NCBI GenBank assembly: GCA_015183035.1
Contig: JACZZP010000009.1
Coordinates: 2,108,001-2,172,000, forward strand
Origin: Meloidogyne chitwoodi
Lineage: Eukaryota; Nematoda; Chromadorea; Rhabditida; Meloidogynidae
Direction of reading: 5' to 3'
DNA: 64,000 bases
Shown piece after piece: positions 29,971-39,572 of this stretch; positions within the stretch are counted from its first letter, which is position 1, and each line of letters begins with the position of its first letter. The notes under the pieces were generated by a model, which worked only from the letters and a program-made list of their open reading frames with translations, made no database searches and was not told the origin of the DNA. The translations under genes were made by a program, and so were the position numbers.

Positions 29971-30546
29971 CGTTTCCCTTTTCCTTATTTGATTTAATTA
30001 TTTTAACATAATTTAAATTTTTATAGGCTTTAAAACGCCCATTCATACTTTTAAAACTATTTATTATTAAAAAATAAAAACCTGAAATTTAAAAGCCATT
30101 TCCAAATCTAAACCAACAAATTCTGTCATATGTCTATGTGTATTACTATCTTCAGCTCTAAAAACAGCTCAAATTGTATAAACTTTATCAAAATCAGCAG
30201 CAATAGCAATTTGTTTGTAAAGTTGAGGATACTGAGCTAAATATGCTGATCCTATAAAGTAGCTAACCTTAAAAATAAAAAAGTCAATTTTTAACATTTA
30301 AAATAAAACCTCAAAAACATTTGCTCCACCCTCAATAGCTGCTGAAATTATTTTTGGAGTGTGAATTTCGATAAATCCTCTTTTATTTAGATTAGAGCGG
30401 AATTCATCACAAATAGCTGCTTGAAGTCTAAAAATAGCTTGACTAGTTGGTGTACACAAATCAAGCACTCTAAAAATTAATTTTAAGCTTTTTTAAATAA
30501 TTTATAAGATAAAAAAATAAAATTTGGGATCAATTTTTCATTTGAA

Positions 30547-30630
30547 TTATTTTGGTTAAGTGCATTGTTTTTAGGTTTTGCTGGAGAGGTTGCGGGTTCG
30601 AACCCTTTGAGGGAAAATCCGTTTTAAATT
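30547..30630 (+). repeat. tRNA-derived (SINE-like) fragment
   Basis: GGTTGCGGGTTCGAACCC is a good B-box/T-arm string, and the tail GAGGGAAAATCCGTTTTAA resembles the tail of the 29,880 copy. The 5' half does not fold as a tRNA. Confidence 0.45.
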
Positions 30631-30967
30631 GAAAAATAAAATAAAAATATTAAAATTAATCTTGAACCTAATTTTTATTAGAACACAATTTTTAAACCTA
30701 TAAAAAATTCATTTAAAAAATAAAACCTCAGCCTTTGCCTTTTGCAACCTTTGCTTATTTGCAATAATTAAATTTCTTGTTCGCATTATGTGATTAAGAG
30801 AATGAAGACAAATCAGCTCCTAAAATTTAATTTTTAAAATAAAAAAAAACATGCAATCATCTGTAGTAGAACAACAAACATCAATATAACGACCAATAAA
30901 ATGTGTATAAATCTTAACGAATTTTGCAACAAAATTTTAATTTTTTTAATTTAATTAAAATAAAAAC

Positions 30968-31920
30968 CTGTCCCTCTGTTCTCCTTATTTAATCGACGAC
31001 AAAGTTCCTGTAATTGAGTTAATTGATGATCCTTAAATACCAATAATTTATCAGTCTCCACTTTTTGAACAGTTAATGATTTTGCTAATCTTAAAAAATT
31101 TTTTTATTAAATATTTTTTAAAAGTAACAAAAACTTGTTCGCATCTTCTGCCTGTTCTTCCCATTTTTTAGCATCCGCTTGAACTTTGATTAGGGTGCCA
31201 TTCATTTTAGACATTTGTCCCTTTACGTTGTCAAAAGATCTGAAGATATAAAAAATCTACTCAATATTTAATTTAAAAAAAATTTTTTATACCCATTAGT
31301 ATTTGCCAATGATTCCGTAAGTGCAGCATATTCTTGCGAATATTCTTCCAACAACTTACGAGTCTCGTCGTTTAAAGACTGAAAAAGTAAATTTTTTTTT
31401 TAATCTTTTTATTTTTATTTAAAGAAACCCCTCAAAAAATTAAGCAAAAAATAAAAAATTAATTAATTTAAAAACCTGCTTCTTCAATGAACATTTTCCT
31501 AAAAACTTCACCAACTCTTTTCTGTATTTTTTCAATTTGTTCGCGCATTAATCCCAATTCTTTATCTTTGGCACATGCTACTTTTGCTAAATCTGCATTG
31601 CGTTCGTCATAATTGAAAAAATTAAAAAAATTATTTAAAAAATTAAAAAACAAATAAACCAATCAAGAAGAACCTGATTTGATTCATTTCTTTCTCCTCA
31701 CGTTGAGCTTTGTTCAATTCTCGACATAACTGCTCCAATTTTGACTTTGACAAATCTGTTTTACTAAGAATCTTTTGCAAGGAATCATTTTTCTAAAAAA
31801 TGAATTTTAAAATTTAAAAAAGAAATAAACCAAATTCAATTTGCCATTTTCTCGTTTAATTTGTTCCAATTCCTTTTTCTGATCACCACTAGAAACATTC
31901 AATTCAGCTAAACGACAAAT
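30968..31920 (-). pseudogene. Taxilin family gene remnant
   Basis: Exon-like blocks from right to left: 31831-31920, 31674-31792 (KSKLEQLCRELNKAQREEKE), about 31476-31608, 31293-31378 (SLNDETRKLLEEYSQEY), about 31138-31238 and 30968-31089 (TQLQELCRRLNKEN). This is the coiled-coil region typical of taxilins, which are syntaxin-binding proteins of vesicle traffic. The first taxilin exons are missing: at 31,921 homology ends abruptly in repeat DNA. The junctions around 31,610-31,674 and 31,378-31,476 do not keep frame with usual splice sites. I therefore read it as a 5'-truncated, decaying copy. Its last exon is paralogous to the one fused to the AspRS remnant at 29,415-29,529. Confidence 0.7.
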
Positions 31921-33400
31921 AGAAACTCAATTTGGTCTTCAAGTTTAAGCCCAGTTATAGCTTCACAAATTTTACGTCATTTAAGAGTTAGACACTAAAA
32001 ACTAAAGTTAAGAGTATTTTTCCCCGTAAATTAGAGTAAAAAACAATTTGAGTCCGAATCATTTTTGAACTATAACTGCCCTAGACTCAAATGTACCATT
32101 AACTTGTCATATAAATTCTTGAGTCTCATTTAATGCTGTATAAAATGGCATATTTGACACTCAACATTTTGGCACTGAACTGTCCCGTCAACCCATTTCA
32201 GTGCCACATTTGAGTGTCTCACAACTTTTAGTGATAAAAGAACCTTCATCTTAAGACTATACATCTATATACTGAATCTGGGCTAAAAAACTTAATTAAA
32301 CATCAAGTTATAGCTCGGCGAATATATGGGTCGTCTGCGAATTCGCGCCTACTGGGTTCCCCGTTGATCTTTTTTCAAAAATTTTTTTATTTGAAATCAG
32401 CTTATTTGTGCGGAAGTGCCTCCCAGCGGAAGATTTCCGCTATCTGCCCCCGTTCCCAGATAGATCCTGAGCGGGGGCTGTTTTGGCGGGATGGAAACCG
32501 AGTTCGGAAAAATGAATAAGTTTCACATGATATGTTTTTCTGACCGTCAATGGACGCTCTACAAAAAAGGCCATTGAAATCGGGTTTTTGATTCGTTTAA
32601 TGCACTCCACCCTATGAAACCCCCTCCCACTCCAAAAGTTCGACACCCCGCAACTTGGTCAAAGTTCACCCAAAAATTTTTCTAAAAATATTTTCAAACT
32701 TGGCTCATCAAGGGCTTTCGAATGGTATATCATTTGGTTCGCTTTCATTATTTTTGGGGTATGACATTTTGGCTCTCAAAATTTTGGATGAGATTTTATG
32801 CCAAAAAATTCAAAATATCATATCTTTTTGAAAAGTTAGTATTTTTGTAAGTTTTAAAATGCTATTAGGTTTTAAAAAATATACTTCATTTTATAAAAAT
32901 ACTTTCAGTCAAATCCCATGGCAAAAATCGCAAAAAATTTTTAAAATTCGAAAATTTTCGAATTTTCAGAAATTCGACCCTAACTACCCCTAATCCTAAC
33001 ATTTATAAATTTGTTCTCCACTTTAAAAATATATAAATTTAAGCTACATCTTTCAATTTTTGATTTATTACAAACCGGCCAAAACTCGCAAAGTTAAGGT
33101 CGATTGAATTTTTCGGAAAATATTCCAATAGGGGTACCCCTTTGGAAAATTTTGAAAATTTTTTTTTCGTAAAAATGACTTTTATGGTGTATAAACAGAT
33201 CCTAAACATGAATCCGAGGTCAGAAAAAACTTAAAAAATTTTCTCTAAAAGTTACGGTTTAAAATCTTCAGAGTCCGAATCACTTTTCGGACTTAATTCT
33301 CAGAGACTCAAGTGGACCTCAAACATATGATATGTTTTTTAGATCGTCAAAGGATGTTCTACAACATAGGTCAAGTGGCTCGCAGACTTTTTGTAGCCAA
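31921..33400. repeat. Diverged copy of the 18.7-20.4 kb repeat with extra flanks
   Basis: From about 32,430 to 33,350 the landmarks of the 795-bp unit recur in order (CAACTTGGTCAAAGTT, GGTATATCATTTGG, GGATGAGATTTTATGCC, GGGGTACCCC). The preceding 500 bp also contain short words such as CATTTCAGTGCCAC at 32,198. No coding frame. Confidence 0.75.
32408..32492. repeat. GC-rich ~80-bp motif, copy 1 of 2
   Basis: TTTCCGCTATCTGCCCCCGT, then AGATAGAT, then GCGGGGGCTGTTTTGGCGGG. The same order is at 33,988-34,075 (TTTCCGCTATCTCCTCCCGT ... GCGGGGGCTGTTTCGGCGGG). The AGATAG/CTATCT part can form a stem. Confidence 0.65.
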
Positions 33401-33480
33401 CGCTTGTGGCTACAAATTCTCAACTTAGCCAAAACTATCGGCCTCATATTTACATTCAAAAAAGCAATTTAAATTTTCAA

Positions 33481-33812
33481 ACGGCCAGTTCAGTGCCACA
33501 CTCAAGCCTGGCACCAAAATGACCCATCCCATTTAATTCCCCATAGCCGATTACCCATTATTACTCAAATAATACCAACTTATTTTTTGTTTATTATTCG
33601 ATGCCCATTTCAGTGCCGCAATTAATTTCTGCACCAGAATTACCTTGCCCATTGAACTCCCCACAACTGATTACCCATTATCCCACCAAAAAATCCTACA
33701 TATTTTGAAAGTATATCATATTCGGCCATTTCAGTGCCACACTCAAACTCGGCACCGAAATAACCCATCCCAAAAAATTCCCCGTAAATGTTTACCCATT
33801 ATCCCTCCCAAG
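33481..33812. repeat. Three tandem copies of a ~120-bp unit
   Basis: Each copy has CAGTGCC, GGCACC or GCACC, CCCATTNAA-CCCC and TTACCCATTAT in the same order, starting near 33,484, 33,604 and 33,725. Related words occur at 32,165-32,215 and 3,240-3,270. Confidence 0.7.
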
Positions 33813-33987
33813 CATTTTCCACTATATCCCTCCGTTCTCTTAATAGCATTTGCAAGTGTTGGTCACTAAGGGAAACTTTGGACAAAATGCCAGCATTTAA
33901 AAAGGGTTGATTCAGCACATCGCCCCTTAGAGTTGAGATTTTTCAGAATTTTTTTTTTTAATCATTATCTACTAATCGTAGGCCATC

Positions 33988-34075
33988 CCCCTCCAAGCAG
34001 AAGCTTTCCGCTATCTCCTCCCGTTCACGAGATAGATGCGATGCGGGGGCTGTTTCGGCGGGAAGAAACCCCCGC
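33988..34075. repeat. GC-rich ~80-bp motif, copy 2 of 2
   Basis: Second copy of the motif at 32,408-32,492, same orientation, with the stem CGCTATCT...AGATAGATGCG kept and the loop changed. Confidence 0.65.
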
Positions 34076-35060
34076 GTCAAAAAGGTCATATTTTTCCTAG
34101 ATGCCCCATCACAAGTACCCAGCAACATGTTCAACTACCAGAACTCTCCTACTATCCATAAAGGCTGTAGACTTTTTGTAAACGAAACGCCTTGTTTTTC
34201 TATATATATAACAAGTTTGGTCAATGCTATAATAAAGTTACTGAGTATATTGGATGCTCGAAAGATTAAATGATGAAAATTAAATATAAAGAATGATGAA
34301 AAATAATAAAGAAAAAAAGATTAATTAATAAAAAATTTTCCTGGGCAAAAAATAACTAAATTTAAGAAACTCTTTCGTAAACAAACTTTTGGTAATAATA
34401 TCAAATTAATAAATTTTATAATGCAATTTTTAAAATATGAAAAAGCTTAGTTCTTTGGCAACAGAAGATTCGTCTCAAGGTTGAGTGGAAAGTTGAAAAA
34501 AGTCGAAATGTTTTTTGTTTTAATTTTTAATTAAAAAATAAAAATTAAACGATTTAATTGTGGAAGATTGTCCATATAGTAATCGAAATCATCTCCAGAA
34601 TTTACAAAGCATTTTAAATAAATTAAAATAAAATTTAATAAAATTAAATTAAAAATCATTGATTATTTTAATTTTTTAAGATTTTTTTTTCTAAAATTAT
34701 AAAAAAGATTTTAATTTATTTAAAATTTTGTAAGTTGAAGAAATAGAAGGATATATAATATGTACAAGATTTGGATCAAAAATTTGAAAAAAAAATTTCC
34801 AGTTTCCAATGTTTTTATTTAGTTTTAGCTTACATAAAATTATTTAATGCGTTAAATACTTAAAATCATTGAAGAATATTTAAATTCTTAACTTTTAAGA
34901 AAATTATACTCTTTCTAAAATTTAATGCTTTACTTTTTAACAAGCTATATTAATTATAAAATTAAATAATTTACTCAAGAACTTAAATTAACATTTTAAA
35001 ATATTTTTAAGGAATAATGAAAGTGCATTGATAAATTTAAGAAATGGTAAAATTTAGGGA
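34076..35060. other. Intergenic with a 3' remnant of the secreted-protein family
   Basis: 34,230-34,450 aligns with the end and 3' flank of gene 1 (GGATGCTC, AATGATGAAAA, TTTTCCTGGGCAAAA, AATAAATTTTATAATGCAAT). No coding exon of that family survives here. The rest is AT-rich without a gene. Confidence 0.5.
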
Positions 35061-35267
35061 ATGCCAAAATTAAAACAAAAAAAATTTCGAGAGAGTCGAA
35101 GATATTTGATTGATTTTTATATACCTAGTCAATCAACTCTTCGTCCCTTTCCTTTAAAATTAATAAAAAAAAAATTTTATATACTCGGTTCTTCGTTCAT
35201 ACATTTATTAAATAAACATGTTAATATAATTTTTAAGTATTTTATTTTAAATGTTTTTTATATTTAA
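35061..35267 (+). CDS. Short lysine-rich frame with LIDFY motif
   Basis: 68 codons starting MPKLKQKKFRESRRY and containing LIDFYIPSQSTL and FPLKLIKKK. It is alignable with 13,825-13,941, which argues for a common origin. The last 30 residues look like random AT-rich translation. Family not recognised. Confidence 0.25.
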   Translation: MPKLKQKKFRESRRYLIDFYIPSQSTLRPFPLKLIKKKFYILGSSFIHLLNKHVNIIFKYFILNVFYI

Positions 35268-35292
35268 CATATTTTAGAGAATAAAAAATATT

Positions 35293-37951
35293 TCAGGCTT
35301 TCTTCATCCGTTTTTGTCTATGCATTTTGTGCATAATCATTTTAAAATTTTTGCGTTTACCCAGTTCTCGATTTGTCCTACCAACATGAGCTCCCTTAAA
35401 ATATTTTTTAATTAGTTAAATAATTTTATAAAATGACTAAAAAAATAAAAACAATAAACCCTTGTAGGAATCGAACCGATGCCTTCACTAACAAAATCAA
35501 CAACTAAACCACACACTAATACAACAACATACACAGTTTTATTAAAATAAAATTAATAAATATAAGTTTTACCTTCTTCTTCGGTTTAGCATAAGTTGTT
35601 CTTCTATCATTTCTTCCTAAACGAACTTGTTCCATTCTTTCTTCTTTTGTTTGTTTACGTTTTTTGCTGAAATGTTCAATATCCTTTAAACGTGGTAAAC
35701 CATCGATTGTTGTTGATTCATCTTTACTCTCTTCAATTTGATTATTTTCATCATCTTCTGACTAAAATTTTAAAATTAAAAAAGAATTATTCTAAAATTA
35801 AAATTAAAATGAATTTTATAGCAATTCAAAACCATAACAGAGTGATTTCCATTCTTGAATTTTTGCCCAAATTTTCAATCTTTTAGATTATATTTTTAGG
35901 TTAAAATTTTTTTAAAGCAGCTTTACTAATAAAATTGAATAAAACAAATTTGCCCTATTGATTAACTAACTCTAATCCAAATTAAAAACCTTGTCGTCCA
36001 TTAATTCATCATCCTCAAGTTTTTCTATCTCCTCATCTTCTTCATTCTCAACAACTTTTTGTTTCGCCGGTGGTCGCCCTCTATCTTTATGATGCAATAA
36101 ATGAGGCTTTTTAACGCGTAAAAGTACAATTAATGAATGGGCAGCCATAGAAACATTTTTGTTTTGAATATGTTTATACTAATTGTAAAATTAAAAAATT
36201 AAAATGGTTATGTGGAGTAAACTTCAAAAGGATTAAAAAAAGAAACCTCAGCCAAATCTCTAACCATTCCTTCATTTGCAGCATCAGGACAATTTGAGTA
36301 AATTTCTCTAATAGTATTTAATCCAACAGTTATTGCCTCTTCAGAATTGCGATCGGTGACAAAATTTTGAGCAATAACTCGGACATAAAAATTTTAGAAT
36401 AATAATAAATTTAAAAAATAAAATTAAACTAATTGTTCAACAAGATCAGAAGGCACAAATTCATGACATGCCTGTGCTGCATATAATAATAGACGAGTAA
36501 CTTCTTTCTGTTTGGGTTGTAAATAACGATGCAAAAATGAGTAAAAGCCAAGAGTTTGCAATTTATGGATTCCAATGACTCTGGCACATAAAGAAATTTG
36601 TAAAAGTCTTAAAAATAAAACAAATATAAAAACAAATTTAAAGCAAAAACAAATAAAAAACATAAAAACAAACTAAACTAAAAACCAAAATTAAACCCAA
36701 CTTTAAAAATAAACATAAAAAAGAAACCTGACAACATATTTTTCATTCCTCTTTTGCCTTGACAAAAGTCCAAAGAGACGATCAGAAAACTTTTGTGGAT
36801 CATAAATTGATCTAATTGCTTCTAAATTGCATTGAGAACGTGTAAGTTTATCACCAGACTTTTTTGCTCTTTGTTCTCGTCCTTCTCTTTTCTTCGCTTC
36901 TTCCAATTGTTTTTTGCGTTTTCTTGTCTTTTTTGTGTATTTGTGTTGTTGCATTAATTCACGAAATGATCTATCAGACAAAAAATAATTTAAATAAACA
37001 AAAAATTGTTTAGAAAAATCGGAAAATTGTTCTGAATAAATAAGAATAGTATGAAAAAATAAATACTTATTTTTTGTGTCAATTTCACTGTCATCACTGC
37101 TATCACTATCTTCACCATTTCCTTGTTCATTTTTACTAGACCCAAGGAAGAAACGCATTGCTGATACCTTCAATGTTTAATTTAAATTTTAATAATCTAA
37201 AAATAAAAAAACCTGTATTCTCTGTATACGATTAAAAAATACACATTCTGCTAAAACATTAGCAACCTTTTCATCTTGCCAAAATTGTTTCTGATAAGCA
37301 TAAATTAAGGCCATTTGAGCAATTCTAGCACAAATAGGCTCATTTTCAGCATTTTGAACCATAGAAAAAAGTTTTTGTTTGAGAATGGAAGAATCCTTTA
37401 AATCAAAAAGTTAGAGAAGTAAAATAAATAAAATGTTAAACCTGTACACTAAAAGCCAATCGTTTCTTTTTACTAGCACGAGTCCTCACAGTCTTACAAC
37501 AAGAAACAAATTTATTGATAGAATGTAAAATTAAGGTTCTTTAAATTTTAAATTAGTAATAAAAATGCCAAAAAATTAAAAAAAACCTCAACAATTTATC
37601 ATTTAACTTCAACAATTTAAAAAACAAATCCATTGTATTTCCTATTTGAACTTCCTTTCTTCCACACAAAATGTAAATACATTTAGTAAGTTCAATGCGT
37701 AATGCTGATGATTGACAATGAGTTAAAGATGAAAAAATAAAATTTATAAACGAACTTTTGTCTGAAAAATTTAATATTAAACGATTAAGGAAAAAATGTT
37801 AGAAAATTTACATACCTTCTAATTTATTAAAATTTTTGATTAAAAACTTTATTTGAGAAATAATTAATTTAGTAATAGATGAATTTTCAGAAATTGTTTG
37901 TAATTTAATCATTTCAAAAAACTGTTTTAATTGAAGTATTTGTTGTTCCAT
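35293..37951 (-). CDS. SDA1: SDA1 homologue, 60S ribosome biogenesis factor (11 exons)
   Basis: Exons in coding order: 37816-37951, 37587-37761, 37442-37538, 37213-37395, 37067-37167, 36728-36970, 36430-36607, 36247-36384, 35990-36178, 35573-35761, 35293-35394. The frame holds throughout, giving 576 residues. Diagnostic stretches: LFFKLLKLNDKLLR, MRFFLG, SFLHRYLQPKQKEVTRLLLY, FVTDRNSEEAITVGLNTIREI, a KPHLLHHKDRGRP box, an acidic run and a very basic C-terminus. SDA1/SDAD1 is a nucleolar protein for pre-60S assembly and export. The start ATG directly follows TTTTTTAG, as for a trans-spliced leader. The N-terminus is about 60 residues shorter than in animal relatives, so an upstream exon could be missing. 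Intron 7 (36,385-36,429) ends TTTTTAT instead of AG. Confidence 0.9.
35455..35530 (-). repeat. tRNA-derived (SINE-like) fragment in an SDA1 intron
   Basis: On the minus strand, TGGTTTAGTTG (A-box-like) and ATCGGTTCGATTCC (B-box-like) are 30 bp apart. The stems do not close as a tRNA. It lies in the last SDA1 intron, in the same orientation as the gene. Confidence 0.4.
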
Positions 37952-38240
37952 CTAAAAAATATAGCAATTTATGTGGAAAAAAATTTATTTATATAAAATA
38001 GAAGGGATTGCCGTCCTTTATGGAAAATGATTGAGGGGGAAGCAAAAACTGGGGCTTTTATAGTAAAATGATTTGAAGGAAGAGATAAAGCTTTAATAAT
38101 AAAGTTTAAGTGGTTTTTGAGATATTGGATTTTAAAGTTGATTACATCAGATTTGTTTAATTATACTGAAGATTATGCGAAAGGAAGAGAGCAGGTCAGA
38201 GAACTAGAAAAATAGTAAACAAATAGTTTTCGCGCGTGCG
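37952..38240. other. Upstream region of SDA1
   Basis: No gene seen. On the minus strand it ends in TTTTTTAG directly before the SDA1 start codon. GGGGGAAGC...GGGGCTTTTATA at 38,034-38,060 resembles GGGGAAG...GGGAGCTTTTATA at 63,853-63,880. Confidence 0.4.
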
Positions 38241-38298
38241 TCAACAGATAGGGGACGATTTAGAGTAACCGGTTGTTTTTGGCCATAACTTTTTTATT

Positions 38299-39013
38299 GG
38301 TTCCCTATTCTTTCGTCACTTAAGCATTCGTCACTAAACGTTTCGTCAAAATCTTTCGTCACTAATCCATTCGTCAAATTCTTTCGTCACCGAACAATTC
38401 GTCACTAAAACTTTCGTCACTAGTCATATTTTTAAAAAACATTATTTTTATAAAGAATAAATTCGTTTCCCTATTATTCGTCACTGAAGCATTGGGAGCA
38501 GTTCAACTGAGTCCGGCACAACTGAGTCCCGGCTCAACTGAGTAACCGTTTTAAAGTTTAACTCAAGTTTTTTCCTATATACGAATTATAAAAATATACA
38601 AATGATAGCTCATTTGAAAGAGCTCTTTGAGCTGAGTCGAATGAGATAAAAATAAATGAATTTGGTTGACTGTGAACTGAGCGTACTCAGTTGTGCCAGG
38701 ACTCAGTTGAGCCGGGACTCAGTTGTGCGGACTCAGTTGAGGTGTACCCTGAAGCATTTGTCAAAACCTTTCGTCACTGTACCATTCGTCACTAAACCTT
38801 TCGTCACTATAGTAAAAATTAGAGAGCAAACTTTTCAAAAAGCCGGGCCCAGATTTTTTCCCTGCTTACCACCCGGGCCGGTTTTCCGGGTAAAACCGGT
38901 TAGCCCGAAAAACCGGAATAAGTGACGAAAGGATTTGACGAAAGTTGTAGTGACGAAAGATTTTGACGAAACGTTTAGTGACGAATGCTTCAGTGACGAA
39001 ATTATCGGCCACC
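38299..39013. mobile_element. Element B: inverted-repeat transposon built of TTCGTCAC words
   Basis: The left arm starts GGTTCCCTATTCTTTCGTCA and the right arm ends TGACGAAATTATCGGCCACC; their inner parts (GCATTCGTCACTAAACG and its complement) match perfectly. The word TTCGTCAC or GTGACGAA recurs more than ten times. Flanks TTTTTATT at 38,291-38,298 and 39,014-39,021 are an 8-bp target duplication. It is interrupted by element D, and an inner GC-rich palindrome (GCCCGGGCC-like, about 38,840-38,915) sits in the right half. Confidence 0.85.
38494..38749. mobile_element. Element D: inverted-repeat transposon built of CAACTGAGT words
   Basis: 256 bp. Ends GGGAGCAGTTCAACTGAG and CTCAGTTGAGGTGTACCC form imperfect terminal inverted repeats. 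The words CAACTGAGTCC and GGACTCAGTTG recur in the two arms. The exact 9-bp target duplication TGAAGCATT lies at 38,485-38,493 and 38,750-38,758, inside element B. Non-autonomous, of MULE or Merlin type judging from the duplication length. Confidence 0.9.
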
Positions 39014-39131
39014 TTTTTATTTCTTAACCAATGTGAAGCTTTTATTAATCGAAAGCATCCGATAAGCGGATAAATTTAACCAATTGGAATTAATTTATTT
39101 TTTAAATGAATTTATTATATTAACTATAATA

Positions 39132-39572
39132 CAGGATAGGGATTCGTACTTTAAATGAAAGTACAATACTTTAAAATCGACTCTCGTACTTTCGAAATTG
39201 AAAATGTACTTTAATCAAAGTACGTACTTTTAAATCGATATTTTGAATAAAAAATTAAAATTTTTTGCCTGCGGCGCTAAAAAGGGTGAATTTCTGGCAA
39301 CTAGAGGGCAATTAATTTAAAAAATTTTCGCCTGCGGCGCTGACCTGAAATTTTTAAAATGTACTCATCCCGAAAAATCCAACTCTTAACTGGATATAAG
39401 GGTCTCTAAAAATCCTGTAAACCGTTAACCTGGGAAAAATATAAATTTGAGCAAGAATAAAAAAATTTTAAATAAAATCTGAAGTGTACTTTAATTTGGA
39501 AAATTTTGTACCTTATGTACTTTTAAATAAACTTTTGTACTTTTACTTTGATTTTTGTCGATCCCAACCCTG
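39132..39572. mobile_element. Element K: hAT-like non-autonomous element
   Basis: 441 bp, starting CAGGATAGGGATTCG and ending CGATCCCAACCCTG, with an exact 8-bp duplication CTATAATA at 39,124-39,131 and 39,573-39,580. CAGGGTTGGGAT-type ends and 8-bp duplications are the hAT signature. Internal words GTACTTTAA and AAAGTAC are repeated, and CGCCTGCGGCGCT or GCCTGCGGCGCT occurs twice. Confidence 0.85.

Larger units (their letters stand above)
29284..30819 (-). pseudogene. Aspartyl-tRNA synthetase remnant joined to taxilin exons
   Basis: Reading right to left: 30727-30819 (weak AspRS-like), 30310-30469 ([14 protein letters not shown]...EGGANVF), 30082-30267 ([12 protein letters not shown]...[19 protein letters not shown]), 29683-29818, 29583-29640 (MLREAGVEQGDEE), then 29415-29529. 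This last exon begins with the AspRS sequence DLSTPNEK and changes at once to taxilin sequence (FKDRQLNQLQELCRRLNKEN), and a last acidic exon 29284-29369 ends at TAA. Class II motif 1 and part of motif 2 are recognisable; the C-terminal catalytic part with motif 3 is missing. There is an in-frame TGA at 30,169-30,171 just before the FRAEDSN box, and the 29,818 junction is out of phase. It cannot make a working synthetase. It looks like a recombination product between neighbouring or duplicated genes. Confidence 0.8.
38241..39085. mobile_element. Element C, copy 1, split by insertion of element B
   Basis: The left part (38,241-38,298: ATAGGGGACGATTTAGAG ... GTTGTTTTTGGCCATAAC) and the right part (39,014-39,085: TTTCTTAACC ... 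ATCGAAAGCATCCGATAAGC) together match, in order, the reverse complement of the intact copy at 63,168-63,540. The interruption is element B at 38,299-39,013. The right end has decayed. Confidence 0.75.
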
